Assembly (NCBI RefSeq): GCF_013378445.1
Contig: NZ_JABXYK010000004.1
Location: 186,001-250,000 of the forward strand
DNA: 64,000 bases
Direction: 5' to 3'
Origin: Mycoplana rhizolycopersici
Lineage (GTDB): Bacteria > Pseudomonadota > Alphaproteobacteria > Rhizobiales > Rhizobiaceae
The translations under genes and the position numbers were made by a program. The notes under the pieces were generated by a model. The model saw nothing but the letters and a program-made list of their open reading frames with translations. It searched no databases and was not told the DNA's origin. Positions 1-9,025 of this stretch are shown piece by piece (position 1 is the stretch's first letter; each line of letters starts with the position of its first letter).

Positions 1-756
1 GAACTGCGCTATGGCGAAGAGTGTCGGGAACGCCGTTGCGATGAACGGCCCGAGGAAGGGGATATAGTTGAGCGCAAAGGCGATCGCGCCCCAGGCGGCG
101 GCCAGTTCCAGCCCCACGAAAAGCGCAAAGATCCAGACCACAAGCCCGGTCAGCAAGCTTGCAAACGTCCGCACGGCCATGAACCGCCGGAGCTTCGCGG
201 CGATCGTCAGGTTAGCGTCGAGTATCAGCGCGCCCTGCGGCTGAACGCTTGGCAGCATCAGCCGCCGCTTGAAATCTTCGACCTCCAGAAGGCCGAGCAG
301 GACGGAGATGAAGACGACGAGCGTGAGCCCGGCAAAGCTGTTCATGCGGCCGGCGACGCTTTGCAGCATGCTCACCAGCCATCCGACGTTGAACTGCTCT
401 GCGAGCGGGCCGGCGATCGCAATCCCATGGTCTTCCAGCCAATTCGTCCAGTCCAGATAGATGGTCTGGAAGCGGCTGGCGTTGAGAAACAGCCAGTGCC
501 CGAGAACGCTCATGCCCCAGGCAATGGAAGACGCAACGGCAACGACGACGAGAATGGTGACGATGAGGGTGACCAGCAGGGCGAGCATGCGCGGCATGAG
601 CCGCTGCAGCATCGCCTGCAGCGGCCATACCAGTGCAATCACCAGGATTGAAAATGTCAGCGGTACGAAGACCGCATGTGCGACGTACAGAAGTGCCAGC
701 ACGAGCACGCCGGCGACCACCAGCATTGCCATGCGCCCGTCTTCGATTTTCATCAT
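1..756 (-). CDS. AI-2E family transporter (PerM-like), C-terminus off the left edge
   Basis: Inner-membrane permease of the AI-2E/PerM family; substrates vary and cannot be read from sequence. The frame opens at a double ATG (756 or 753) and stays open to base 1, so about 252 residues are visible and the C-terminal third is missing. Near the N-terminus are two closely spaced hydrophobic segments (residues about 9-45), followed by an amphipathic segment with Trp-rich spacing (TNWLEDHG). Further membrane segments include the family-typical ALNYIPFLGPFIA stretch near the edge, which is the main reason for the family call. A 48-base gap separates it from the DUF1269 gene upstream on the same strand. 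Confidence 0.8.
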   Translation of the reverse strand, partial: MMKIEDGRMAMLVVAGVLVLALLYVAHAVFVPLTFSILVIALVWPLQAMLQRLMPRMLALLVTLIVTILVVVAVASSIAWGMSVLGHWLFLNASRFQTIYLDWTNWLEDHGIAIAGPLAEQFNVGWLVSMLQSVAGRMNSFAGLTLVVFISVLLGLLEVEDFKRRLMLPSVQPQGALILDANLTIAAKLRRFMAVRTFASLLTGLVVWIFALFVGLELAAAWGAIAFALNYIPFLGPFIATAFPTLFAIAQF

Positions 757-804
757 GCGCGATCCCCGTCGAACGCGGCCGTTACCGCTGCGGCCAAGGC
801 AAGC

Positions 805-1302
805 TTACGCGGGGTTGGACGCAGACTGCAATGCGTCGCGCAGGACCTTTTCCTTCGTTTCGTCCAGCGAGCTCCGCAGGACTTCGCCGCCAAAACCGGA
901 AATTTCCTTGAGGACCTTGTCGGCCGTCATTTCGCGGACCAGCACGAAAAGCGCCGCACTTCCGGGCTTAAGCTTCGTCGCCAGTTGCTTCATGAAGTCG
1001 TCGTTGATCCCGACATCGGTCAGCGCGCCGCCGACTGCACCCGATGCGGCACCGACGGCGACGCCGAGCAAGGGATTGAGGAAGATGACGCCCACGAGCA
1101 GACCCCAGAAGCTGCCGGACAGCGCACCTGCGGCCGTCGTATGCAGCATCTGGTTCAGCCGGACCTTGCCGCTGTCGTCGCGCGTGGCGATCACCGCGTC
1201 GGCCAGCGTGATCAGGTATTCCTTCTGTAGGTCGATCAGGCGCTGGCGAACTTCCTCCGCCTTGGCTTCGGTCGGATAGACGATGGCGATCAGGTCGGAC
1301 AT
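805..1302 (-). CDS. DUF1269 domain membrane protein
   Basis: 165-residue protein of unknown function. The N-terminus (MSDLIAIVYPTEAKAEEV) and the central glycine-zipper hairpin (residues about 57-95, two short hydrophobic segments rich in G and A) are typical of DUF1269 proteins, which are thought to associate with the inner membrane. I chose the ATG at 1302 because AGGAG lies just upstream; the frame extends further upstream but without family-like sequence. The C-terminal part (residues 100-165) is charged and probably cytoplasmic. It lies between the AI-2E permease and exoP on the same strand and has no evident link to polysaccharide synthesis. Confidence 0.8.
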   Translation of the reverse strand: MSDLIAIVYPTEAKAEEVRQRLIDLQKEYLITLADAVIATRDDSGKVRLNQMLHTTAAGALSGSFWGLLVGVIFLNPLLGVAVGAASGAVGGALTDVGINDDFMKQLATKLKPGSAALFVLVREMTADKVLKEISGFGGEVLRSSLDETKEKVLRDALQSASNPA

Positions 1303-1444
1303 GACAACTCCTGGCAATGGGTTCCGCATTGATTCGCGCGGACGATAGCCTGCCCCTTTCGGGTTTGAACTAGCATCCAGTCCCGAAGTTAGGCATCCAG
1401 TCTCTTTCTGCCAGCGCGTCGTCCAGACTGTGCCGGCCGCGACG

Positions 1445-3772
1445 CTACTCCACGTAGTAGCGCGTGTAGTTCTTGCGGAATTTCTCCGAGCCACCGCTGT
1501 CGCCATAGGCCGGCAACTGCTCCATGTCGGTCTTGTTCAGAACCACGCCCAGAACCTTTGAATTGATATCGATCTCGGCCTCCAGGATGTCGCGTACCAG
1601 TCGTGACGGCGTCTTGCCCCATTCGAGAACGAGGATGAAACCGTCGGCATGCTGGGCAAAGGCCTTGGCATCGACGACCGGGCCGAACGGCGCCAGATCG
1701 ACGACGGTGTAATCAAACGTCTTTCGCGCATTTTCCATCAACGTGCCCATGCCGGGAGAGGCGAAGATTTCGTTGGTATAGTGGAATTGTTCGGTTGCCC
1801 CGTCCGGTACGTTCGGCAGGATCGCAAGCCGGGTCTGCTGGTCGATTTTGATCGCGGATGCCCAGGGCACGTCGCCCAGCACCGCTTCCACCAGCCCCGC
1901 CTTGGGCGCGGGTTTCAGCATGCGGCTGAGGCTTGGATTGCGCAGATCGGCATCCACCAGCAGGGTGCGCTTGCCCGCCGAGGCGAGCAGCAGCGCGAAG
2001 TTTGCCGCAAACGTCGTGTTACCCTCGCCGGGGGCGGCCGAGATGATCCCGATGACCTTGTTTGGCCGCTTCTGCAACAGCATCTCGCAGGCCAGTTTGG
2101 CGTTTCGAAGCGTTTCGGCGAAAGTCGATTGCGGGGCATCGCGCACGATGCGGGTCATCTGTTCGAGCGGCATCGGCTCATCTGCTTCTCCGTCCTCATG
2201 CCGCTTTCGCCCGAAGAGCCTGCCGAAAGGCGAACGCTGACTTGCGGTATTGCGGCCGATGAGCGGCAGATAGCCGAGCGAGCGATGTCTGAGCTGGGAG
2301 CGGACATCGCTTTCAAGCCGCAGGCCGCGCTCTCCCATCTCCTGCAGGAAGGCGAAGGCGCCGCCCGCCATCAGGCCGAGTACGGCGGAAAGCGCCATAA
2401 TCATCGTCTTCTTCGGGCTGGAAGGCGAGACCGGGACGCCGGCTTCCGAGATCACGCGCGCCTTGGCGATCGGGAAGGAGCGCTGCTGGCTCGCCTGCTC
2501 ATAGCGGTTCAGGTAGGATTCGTAGACCGCCTTCAGCGTCGTTGCCTTCTGCTCCAGTTCGCGCAGCTTTACCTGCGCTTCGTTGGCGTCGGAGTTGCGG
2601 CCGGCCACGCGGTCGATGCTGTCGCGCAACGACTGCTCGCGTGAGCGCGCGACCTCGTATTCGTTGCGGTAGGTCGCCGTCATCTGCTGCAGCTCGCGGA
2701 AGATCTGGCGGGAGAGATCGACTTTTTCCGCGCGCAGGGCGACGGCCTGCGGATGGTCGGCGCCGAAGTTCTGCGTCACGTCCTGCTCGCGCTTGTTGAC
2801 GCTGCCATAGCGGTTTCTCAGGTCCTGGATGGCGGAGTTGTCGATTTCCTTGGCGGTCAAGACGGAATTTTCGACGGCCTTCTCCGGGCCGGTCTGGATG
2901 ATCGAATTCAGCTGGTCGTAGCGCGCGGACGCGCTCGCTGCGTCCGCCTGGGCGATGATGAGCTGGCTGTTGAGGTCGGCAAGCTGCTGCTCCGACATCA
3001 GCGCGCCGCGGGTGGAGGTGAGATTGTTGTCGCGCTTGTAGGTCTCGACTTCCATGGCGGCGGTCTGGGCGCGCTTGCCGAGGTCGTCGATGCGCTCCTG
3101 CAGCCATTCGGAGGCCCGTTCCGAGGCCTCGAAGTTTGCGCTCAACTGGTCGGAGAGATAGGCGTCGGCATAGGTGCGGGCGACGAGGGCCGACAGCCGC
3201 GGATCGGGTGAGGTAAAGGCGATCGAGACGACCGAGGAGCGCGAGACGCGCTCGACCCTGAGCGACTGCTGCAGCATGGCGGCAGCCTTCTGGCGCCGGG
3301 CGTTGGCCAAGTCGTCTTCGGATACACGCGACCCCTTGGCGAAGACGCCGCTGACCGCAGCAACCCATCCCTTGACGGTTGCCATGAGGGAGCGTGGCGG
3401 GTTGGTCAGCAGCTGATTGTCGGAGAGATCGGCCTGATCCACGACACGCAGCGCGAGCTTTCCGGATTTGAGGATCTCGACGGTGCTGGCGATGCGGGTA
3501 TCGAGCTGCTGGCTGTTCTGGGTCGAACTGTCCTGCTCCTCGGCATAGCGCGACAGGCTGTCGTCGATCAGGACCTGGGTCATCGAGGTATAGAGCGGCG
3601 TAGCGGATGCCAGATAGGCCGCCCCGCAGAGAATTGCCGCAATCGTGAAGAACGCCAGCGTCTTATACCGCCGCTGGACCGCCGAGAGGAGGCGGTCGAG
3701 GTCGATGAAGGCATCGGAGCTGTCGATCGTGTGCGGCAGCGATCTGCTCAGCGGTAAACTTCTCTGGTTCAT
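1445..3772 (-). CDS. exoP: ExoP-like succinoglycan chain-length/export protein (Wzz + BY-kinase-like domain)
   Basis: 775-residue inner-membrane polysaccharide co-polymerase. It has an N-terminal Wzz domain, a membrane helix at about 38-58, a long periplasmic coiled coil (about 180-430), a second membrane helix at about 456-476, then a cytoplasmic BY-kinase-like ATPase domain. The Walker A' motif LLVDADLR is intact (604-611) and the C-terminus carries a short tyrosine cluster (Tyr769, 772, 773). The Walker A motif reads APGEGNTT: Asn585 replaces the usual lysine. Walker B (about 688-694) is VVDLAP rather than the common D-x-P-P. In S. meliloti ExoP controls succinoglycan length and polymerisation. 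The ATG at 3772 follows GCGAGG; a longer frame upstream is not family-like. It is the last gene of the exoH-to-exoP run. Confidence 0.9.
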   Translation of the reverse strand: MNQRSLPLSRSLPHTIDSSDAFIDLDRLLSAVQRRYKTLAFFTIAAILCGAAYLASATPLYTSMTQVLIDDSLSRYAEEQDSSTQNSQQLDTRIASTVEILKSGKLALRVVDQADLSDNQLLTNPPRSLMATVKGWVAAVSGVFAKGSRVSEDDLANARRQKAAAMLQQSLRVERVSRSSVVSIAFTSPDPRLSALVARTYADAYLSDQLSANFEASERASEWLQERIDDLGKRAQTAAMEVETYKRDNNLTSTRGALMSEQQLADLNSQLIIAQADAASASARYDQLNSIIQTGPEKAVENSVLTAKEIDNSAIQDLRNRYGSVNKREQDVTQNFGADHPQAVALRAEKVDLSRQIFRELQQMTATYRNEYEVARSREQSLRDSIDRVAGRNSDANEAQVKLRELEQKATTLKAVYESYLNRYEQASQQRSFPIAKARVISEAGVPVSPSSPKKTMIMALSAVLGLMAGGAFAFLQEMGERGLRLESDVRSQLRHRSLGYLPLIGRNTASQRSPFGRLFGRKRHEDGEADEPMPLEQMTRIVRDAPQSTFAETLRNAKLACEMLLQKRPNKVIGIISAAPGEGNTTFAANFALLLASAGKRTLLVDADLRNPSLSRMLKPAPKAGLVEAVLGDVPWASAIKIDQQTRLAILPNVPDGATEQFHYTNEIFASPGMGTLMENARKTFDYTVVDLAPFGPVVDAKAFAQHADGFILVLEWGKTPSRLVRDILEAEIDINSKVLGVVLNKTDMEQLPAYGDSGGSEKFRKNYTRYYVE

Positions 3773-3800
3773 GAAAACCTCGCTGTTCCCGGATAGGGAA

Positions 3801-3829
3801 ACCTGTCCTGGCTTCAGGCCGGGACAGGT
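3801..3829 (-). promoter_or_regulatory. Intercistronic hairpin between exoN and exoP
   Basis: Perfect 8-base inverted repeat ACCTGTCC/GGACAGGT, extended inside by GGC/GCC around a TTCAG loop. No T-run follows on the minus strand, so it looks more like an mRNA stability or attenuation element than a terminator. It lies in the 94-base gap between exoN and exoP, the widest gap among exoA-M-O-N-P. Confidence 0.5.
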
Positions 3830-3866
3830 CGTTGGCGGGACATGCCCGGGACGGGCGGGGCCCATC

Positions 3867-4772
3867 TTATGCGGCCTGAATGCGGCTCTCGTGGGTCAGG
3901 ACCATGTGCCTGACCGATTCGAACACCAACCCGCCGATGTCGGGACGCGAAAGGGCGAGGGCGACATTCGCCTCGATGAAGCCCTGTTTCGAACCGCAAT
4001 CGAAGGTCTGCCCTTCATAGGGATGGGCGTGGAAGCGCTGGTCTTTCGACAGATGCAGCATGCTGTCGGTCAGCTGGATCTCGTTGCCGGCGCCGCGCTC
4101 CTGGCGGGCGAGCAGGGCGAAGATCTCTGGCTGCAGGATGTAGCGCCCGTTCAGGAAATAGTTGGAGGGCGCCTCGCCGGTACGCGGCTTTTCCACCATC
4201 GCCGTCACCTCGAATCCATGCGGAACCGCATCGCCCTTGCCGACGATCCCATATTTGTAGGCCTCCTCGGGCGGGCACTGCTCGACGCCCACCACGTTGC
4301 CGCCGGCGAAATTGTAGAGATCCATCAGGCCGGCCATGCAGCCGCGGGGGCCATGGCAGATCATGTCCGGCAGAAGCAGGGCGAACGGCTCGTCGCCGAT
4401 CAGGTCGCGCGCGCACCACACCGCATGGCCGAGGCCGAGCGGGGCCTGCTGGCGGGTGAAGCTGACGGTGCCGGCTGGCGGCAGCATCGCCTCGAGTTCT
4501 GAAACCTGCGCCGTCTTGCCGGAGCGCGACAGCGAGGAGATCAGTTCCGGCGCATCGTCGAAGTGATCCTGGATCGCCTGCTTGTTGCGGCCGGTCACGA
4601 ACACGATGTGCTCGATGCCTGCCTCGCGCGCTTCGTCCAGCGCGTACTGAACGACGGGTCGGTCGACCACCGTCAGCATCTCTTTCGGCATGGCCTTGGT
4701 TGCTGGAAGGAAGCGGGTGCCGTTTCCTGCGACAGGAATGACGGCTTTGCGCACGCGTCTGATTGAGTCCAT
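3867..4772 (-). CDS. exoN: UTP--glucose-1-phosphate uridylyltransferase (GalU/ExoN)
   Basis: 301-residue cytoplasmic nucleotidyltransferase that makes UDP-glucose from UTP and glucose-1-phosphate, the glucosyl donor for succinoglycan. The N-terminal pyrophosphorylase signature [20 protein letters not shown] (about 10-29) with PKEML is clear, as is the [15 protein letters not shown] segment and the conserved IVGKGD region. Length fits the GalU family. AAGGA lies about seven bases before the ATG, inside the tail of the preceding exoO-like gene, four bases away. The position between exoO and exoP matches exoN of S. meliloti. A second housekeeping galU may exist elsewhere. Confidence 0.93.
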   Translation of the reverse strand: MDSIRRVRKAVIPVAGNGTRFLPATKAMPKEMLTVVDRPVVQYALDEAREAGIEHIVFVTGRNKQAIQDHFDDAPELISSLSRSGKTAQVSELEAMLPPAGTVSFTRQQAPLGLGHAVWCARDLIGDEPFALLLPDMICHGPRGCMAGLMDLYNFAGGNVVGVEQCPPEEAYKYGIVGKGDAVPHGFEVTAMVEKPRTGEAPSNYFLNGRYILQPEIFALLARQERGAGNEIQLTDSMLHLSKDQRFHAHPYEGQTFDCGSKQGFIEANVALALSRPDIGGLVFESVRHMVLTHESRIQAA

Positions 4773-4776
4773 GGCG

Positions 4777-5772
4777 CTATCCTTTGCTGGTATGGGGGCG
4801 TTTGCCCGGGGATCTGCTTGATTGCTTGATGGCGCGCGTCGGGCGTCCGATGAGCCGGCGCAGGCGTGCTTCGATCGGCATGCGCAGATGCCGCACGGCT
4901 GCCGGATCGCTGATCGCCGTTCGCAAGGCTCGCAGCAGAGAGCCGCGTTTCAGATGTTCGACGAGATCGAGGAAGGAGCGGGCTTCCCTGAGGCTGCGCG
5001 TGCGCACCCGTTGGGCGGCTTGGGCGGCCGAATTCAGCCGGTTGTCCATGAGGAAGCGCTGGTCGGAGACCAGCATTGCCTCGACATGGTCCTTTCTCAG
5101 GACGCGCGATATCGAGCCGTCGCGTACATTATATATATAGCCTGCGGTCGGTTCGACCACGCACCGGCCGCCGCGGGCGAGCGCGGACGCCAGCAGGATA
5201 TAGTCCTCGCCGATCCGCAGCGTTTCGTCGAAACGAAGCGCATGTTCCTGCAGGAAGCCGCGCAGGAACACCGGCTTCATGTAGCCGTAGTTGTGTTCCG
5301 ACCGGAAGAGCGCGTTGGAGGCGATGAAGGCCGGCAGCGTCAGCTGGCTCTGCCGCGCGAGGTCGGATTCCGAAAACATGCGCTGGCGCGATCCGTCCCT
5401 GGAAACCACGTCGAGATTGTCGACCACGATCTGGGCATCGGCCTTTTCTGCCCGTGCGATCATGCGGGCGAGCCGGTCGGGATCGACGGTGTCGTCGGAA
5501 TCCAGAATCGCGATCCATCGCCCACGGGCAGCTTCAAGGCCCGCATTGCGCGCGCCGCCGGGCCCCCTGTTCCGCTCCAGCGCGATCAGCTTCAGCCGCG
5601 GATCGGCAAACTGCCCCACGACCTCCCGCGTATCGTCCGAAGAGGCATCGTCGACGACGACGATTTCGATCGAGACGTGGCGCTGTGCAAGCGCGCTTTC
5701 GATCGCATGTCTAATCGTCCCGGCCGAGTTGTAGGCGGCGATGACGAAGGTGACGTCGGGCGGTTCGATCAT
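4777..5772 (-). CDS. exoO: ExoO-like family 2 glycosyltransferase
   Basis: 331-residue GT-A fold glycosyltransferase. It starts with [19 protein letters not shown] (about 8-26), then the [11 protein letters not shown] nucleotide-binding segment and the metal-binding AILDSDD motif near residue 95. In S. meliloti ExoO adds a beta-1,6 glucose to the lipid-linked tetrasaccharide. The ATG at 5772 overlaps the stop of the exoM-like gene in an ATGA (translational coupling); the open frame upstream is only shadow sequence of exoM. The C-terminus is basic. The specific linkage is inferred from gene order between exoM and exoN, not from residues. Confidence 0.85.
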   Translation of the reverse strand: MIEPPDVTFVIAAYNSAGTIRHAIESALAQRHVSIEIVVVDDASSDDTREVVGQFADPRLKLIALERNRGPGGARNAGLEAARGRWIAILDSDDTVDPDRLARMIARAEKADAQIVVDNLDVVSRDGSRQRMFSESDLARQSQLTLPAFIASNALFRSEHNYGYMKPVFLRGFLQEHALRFDETLRIGEDYILLASALARGGRCVVEPTAGYIYNVRDGSISRVLRKDHVEAMLVSDQRFLMDNRLNSAAQAAQRVRTRSLREARSFLDLVEHLKRGSLLRALRTAISDPAAVRHLRMPIEARLRRLIGRPTRAIKQSSRSPGKRPHTSKG

Positions 5773-6716
5773 CGGCTGTGCACCTCGGTCATTCCGTATT
5801 GTTCGATCTCGCGCACGCCGGCGAGGCCGCTGATCACGCCCGCATGCAGAACGGCGCGGAGCCGAAAACTGTTGCTGCGCGGAGGCGAGAATGCCGTGAT
5901 CGCACTTGCGGCCGCGCAGACGACGAACTTGGCGCCGGCAAGGCCGACCTGAGCGATCCGCCTTGCGCCTTGTGTGCGCCCGGCGATCAGTCGGCCATGG
6001 GTCTGCCCCATACGGTAGCGGCGTTTTGCGAGCCAGCCGAACGTGGCGCGGCCTGCCGTCACGGGTTCGAATACCCATGCCTCTGCCGCGAAATCGATAC
6101 GGGCGCCGGCCTGCGTTGCGAGCGTGAAGTATTCCGTGTCCTCGCCGCCGGTCTTTCCGAGAGAAAGGCTGAAGCGTCGTCCCGCAAGCGCGGGAGAGGT
6201 GAGCCGCATTAGGACGTTGCAGGTATAGCCCGTTCGGATTTCGCCGCCGACCCACACGGGGCGCGTCGAGTGAATGTCGGCATGCTGCATCCATTGCGGT
6301 GCAGGCGTTGCGTAGGTTGCCTTGACCGGGCCGAGAACGACATCTGCGCCGGTTTCGTTCATGCGTTCCGTCAGGTGCACAAGCCATCCGGGCGAAGCGA
6401 TCTCATCGTCGTCGATGAATGCCAAAAGCTCGCCGCGGCTGTGGTCCAGGCAGGCGTTGCGGGCGATCGAAATGTTTGCCGCGGGGCAATGCACGTAGTC
6501 GATGGCGAAGGGAAGCTCCGAACGGAGCGCGTCGACCAGGTCCGCAGCGCTCGACACGCCGTCGTTGTCGGCGACGATGATGCGGACGGAGCAGTTCTCC
6601 GGCACCTCGATTGCGGCAAGCGAACGCAACGTCTGCTCCAGCGCCGGGCGGCGGAAGGTGCAGACCGCGATGTCGATCAGGGTGAAGGGCAGCGTTTCCA
6701 CGCGAGTGGCCGTCAT
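5769..6716 (-). CDS. exoM: ExoM-like family 2 glycosyltransferase
   Basis: 315-residue glycosyltransferase with the GT2 start LIDIAVCTFRRPALEQTLRS, the VADNDG segment and the metal-binding AFIDDDE motif near residue 100, followed by the ExoM-type GGEDTEYF segment. In S. meliloti ExoM adds the third glucose (beta-1,4). The ATG at 6716 overlaps the exoA stop by four bases, and its own stop overlaps the exoO start, so translation of A, M and O is probably coupled. Hydrophobic C-terminal segments (about 265-300) suggest membrane association. Linkage is inferred from position. Confidence 0.87.
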   Translation of the reverse strand: MTATRVETLPFTLIDIAVCTFRRPALEQTLRSLAAIEVPENCSVRIIVADNDGVSSAADLVDALRSELPFAIDYVHCPAANISIARNACLDHSRGELLAFIDDDEIASPGWLVHLTERMNETGADVVLGPVKATYATPAPQWMQHADIHSTRPVWVGGEIRTGYTCNVLMRLTSPALAGRRFSLSLGKTGGEDTEYFTLATQAGARIDFAAEAWVFEPVTAGRATFGWLAKRRYRMGQTHGRLIAGRTQGARRIAQVGLAGAKFVVCAAASAITAFSPPRSNSFRLRAVLHAGVISGLAGVREIEQYGMTEVHSR

Positions 6717-7735
6717 GGCGTCACCCGTGCCTGGCCGAAGGTCGCGGCCGACCGCCGGCGCGGGGAGAGCAATTCGCGCCAGAAGCCGGCAGACCATGCA
6801 AAATGCATGATCATCGCGGAGACCGCCGCGAGCGGGCCGTAGGGATTGCGCTGTCCGACGGCCATCCACACGCCATAGCCCAGGCAGGCCGCAGCCCAGA
6901 AGACGAAGGGGATTGCGGCCGCCCAGTTGATCACGGCGAGAAGCGCCCCGGCTGCGACCGGTGCAACGCTCAGCGGGATCATCTGGCGCAGGCTCGGCCA
7001 GGATCGATGCTTGAGCAGGTTTCGAGCCCGCCCACGGCCATAGGCGAAATATTGACGGAACAGGGGACCCGCGCTGGAACGCGGGTAATAGACCATGTTG
7101 GTCCTGTCCGTCATCCAGATGCGATAGCCGGCGGCATTGAGCCGGAAGTCGAGTTCGGCATCCTCGTTGTGGCTGAAGTCCTCGTCGTAGCCGCCGACCG
7201 CGCGGAAGGCTGCGATACGCATCAGCGCATGGTGGCCATGGTCCGCCCAGTGGCTCTTGGAGCCGACGCGGTGGCGAGCGCCGCCATTGCCGAGCTTGGA
7301 ATTCTGCGCGTAGGCCGTCGCCTTCTGGAACGCGCCGGTACCGACGGTCTCCATCGCGACGACCACGGAGTCCGCACCGGTCGCCGTCGCCTCGGCCACG
7401 AGCGTCTCGCAATAGTCTTCCGGATAGTCGCCATGGGCGTCGATCCGGATGAGGTAGTCGTACTGGTCGCCGAAGGCGGCGACCGCAAGGTTGATCCCGG
7501 CGCTCTGGATCCGCTTCGGATTGTCCAGCAACGCGATGTCGTCGCGCAACGCCGCGATGTTGTGGACGATCTCGCGGGTGCCGTCCGTGCTGCCGCCGTC
7601 AACGACAACGAGGACTGCATTCAACGTTTCGATGGCGCGGTCGAGCCGGCTGATCAAAGGGCCGATGTGGCGGACTTCGTTCAGGCAGGGGATGACGATC
7701 AGGCAGCGTACGGACGTCAGCGTTTCACCTGTCAT
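6713..7735 (-). CDS. exoA: ExoA-like succinoglycan glucosyltransferase
   Basis: 340-residue GT2 protein with the start VRCLIVIPCLNEVRHIGPL, VVVDGGSTDGT, and IRIDAHGDYP in place of a DxD; the DAHGDYP variant is typical of ExoA-type enzymes. The C-terminal hundred residues hold three or four membrane helices (about 240-315). ExoA adds the first glucose (beta-1,3) to the galactosyl-lipid primer at the cytoplasmic membrane. Its start lies 11 bases inside the end of exoL and its stop overlaps exoM. The call fits both sequence and neighbours. Confidence 0.9.
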   Translation of the reverse strand: MTGETLTSVRCLIVIPCLNEVRHIGPLISRLDRAIETLNAVLVVVDGGSTDGTREIVHNIAALRDDIALLDNPKRIQSAGINLAVAAFGDQYDYLIRIDAHGDYPEDYCETLVAEATATGADSVVVAMETVGTGAFQKATAYAQNSKLGNGGARHRVGSKSHWADHGHHALMRIAAFRAVGGYDEDFSHNEDAELDFRLNAAGYRIWMTDRTNMVYYPRSSAGPLFRQYFAYGRGRARNLLKHRSWPSLRQMIPLSVAPVAAGALLAVINWAAAIPFVFWAAACLGYGVWMAVGQRNPYGPLAAVSAMIMHFAWSAGFWRELLSPRRRSAATFGQARVTP

Positions 7736-8936
7736 TCAGTTCCATCTCCATGGTTGCGGCCGCCACCTGCGCGGTATTGCGGGAGGCTGGTTCAGGGGCG
7801 TTGGCTATCGCCGAAAGGTGGTTGACGAGCTCGAGGCAATCATTGCGCCGGAAGGTCCATTGCTTCGCGCCCTGGTCGGCGATGCGGGTCGCCGCGTCGA
7901 CATAGCTTTTGTGGTCGATGCCGGAGAACAGCTCGACAAGCGCGTCGACGGAGGCCTGCTGCAGCACGAAACCGATGTCCCTGCCGCCGATGAAGCGGGC
8001 GGTTTCGGTCCCGGCGATCGCGATCGGGACGGCGCCGTAGCGGCAGCCTTCGTACATCCGGTTCGGCAGGAGCCAGGCGGAGTTCTGCCCTTCCTCGAAA
8101 AAGTCGATTGCCCAGCAAAACTGGACCTCGCCGTAGATTTCCGAAAGGTCCTCCGGATTGCGGTAGGCACCGCGAAAGCTCATGAACGGTTCGCCCCGCA
8201 TGAAGCTGTCGAAATCCTTTAGTTCCGTATAGGCCGGGCGGCCGCGGACGACGATCTCCACCTTGCCTTCCATCGCCCGCGAGAACCGGGACAGAAGATC
8301 AAGCGACTTGCGGCACCGTAGCGCGCCGAACCAGCCGATCTTCCACGGTTCGCTTTCCGTCGGCGGGCGAGGCGCGGGAACGACAGGATTTTCGTCTTCC
8401 AGTTCGAGAACCTTGTTTTCCAGAAGCATTACGGGTGCCTGCAGACCGGAGAGCGGCTGGAAGTAGTTTTCGACATAGGCCGGAGAGCTCGTGATCAGCA
8501 GGCTCACTTCGCTTCCCAGGCGGCGCTCGGCCGCGCGCAGCGCCCGGCCGCCGAAATCGTTTCGAAGAAGCAGGCGGTGGATGTCGAGGCATTCATAGAC
8601 GATCGGGATATCGTCGCCGAAGAGAGCCACCGCGCGCCGGGCGACCGCGAGCATTTCAAGGTTGCGGGCGATGATGAGGTCGGGCCGCACGACGCCGTGC
8701 AATGTCGTGCCGAGGTTCATGCAGGCGCGTGCAACGGCGCCGGCGCGCTGCAGGAAGCGTGCATCTTCCGTCGTTCCCAGTTCTATCGCCGTGACCCCGT
8801 TAATGGCCGCGGCCGTCTGTTCGCCACGACGGAAACCAGCCAGCGTCACCGCTGCATTGCCGGTCTGCAACGCCAGGACCCGGCGTCGAATGGCCGGGTC
8901 CGAGAGGTCGTGGGCGAGATAGAGAATACGCAGCAT
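7725..8936 (-). CDS. exoL: ExoL-like succinoglycan glycosyltransferase
   Basis: 403-residue protein with the beginning MLRILYLAHDLSDPAIRRRV, a GT-B-like arrangement and a second domain starting at about WKIGWFGALRCRKSLDLL. ExoL adds the second glucose (beta-1,4) in succinoglycan synthesis. There are no membrane helices, so it probably works at the cytoplasmic face of the membrane. The stop overlaps exoA by 11 bases, and the start is 89 bases downstream of exoK. The length and N-terminal sequence match what I remember of ExoL, and the neighbours support it. Confidence 0.88.
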   Translation of the reverse strand: MLRILYLAHDLSDPAIRRRVLALQTGNAAVTLAGFRRGEQTAAAINGVTAIELGTTEDARFLQRAGAVARACMNLGTTLHGVVRPDLIIARNLEMLAVARRAVALFGDDIPIVYECLDIHRLLLRNDFGGRALRAAERRLGSEVSLLITSSPAYVENYFQPLSGLQAPVMLLENKVLELEDENPVVPAPRPPTESEPWKIGWFGALRCRKSLDLLSRFSRAMEGKVEIVVRGRPAYTELKDFDSFMRGEPFMSFRGAYRNPEDLSEIYGEVQFCWAIDFFEEGQNSAWLLPNRMYEGCRYGAVPIAIAGTETARFIGGRDIGFVLQQASVDALVELFSGIDHKSYVDAATRIADQGAKQWTFRRNDCLELVNHLSAIANAPEPASRNTAQVAAATMEMELNDR

Positions 8937-9025
8937 TCAGATTTCCCGTTCTCCTGCCCGGATTCGCGGGCGCTTTTCGATAGGCGGAAGTTCATATGCA
9001 GGTCGGGCCGCTTGCCCGGCCATCT

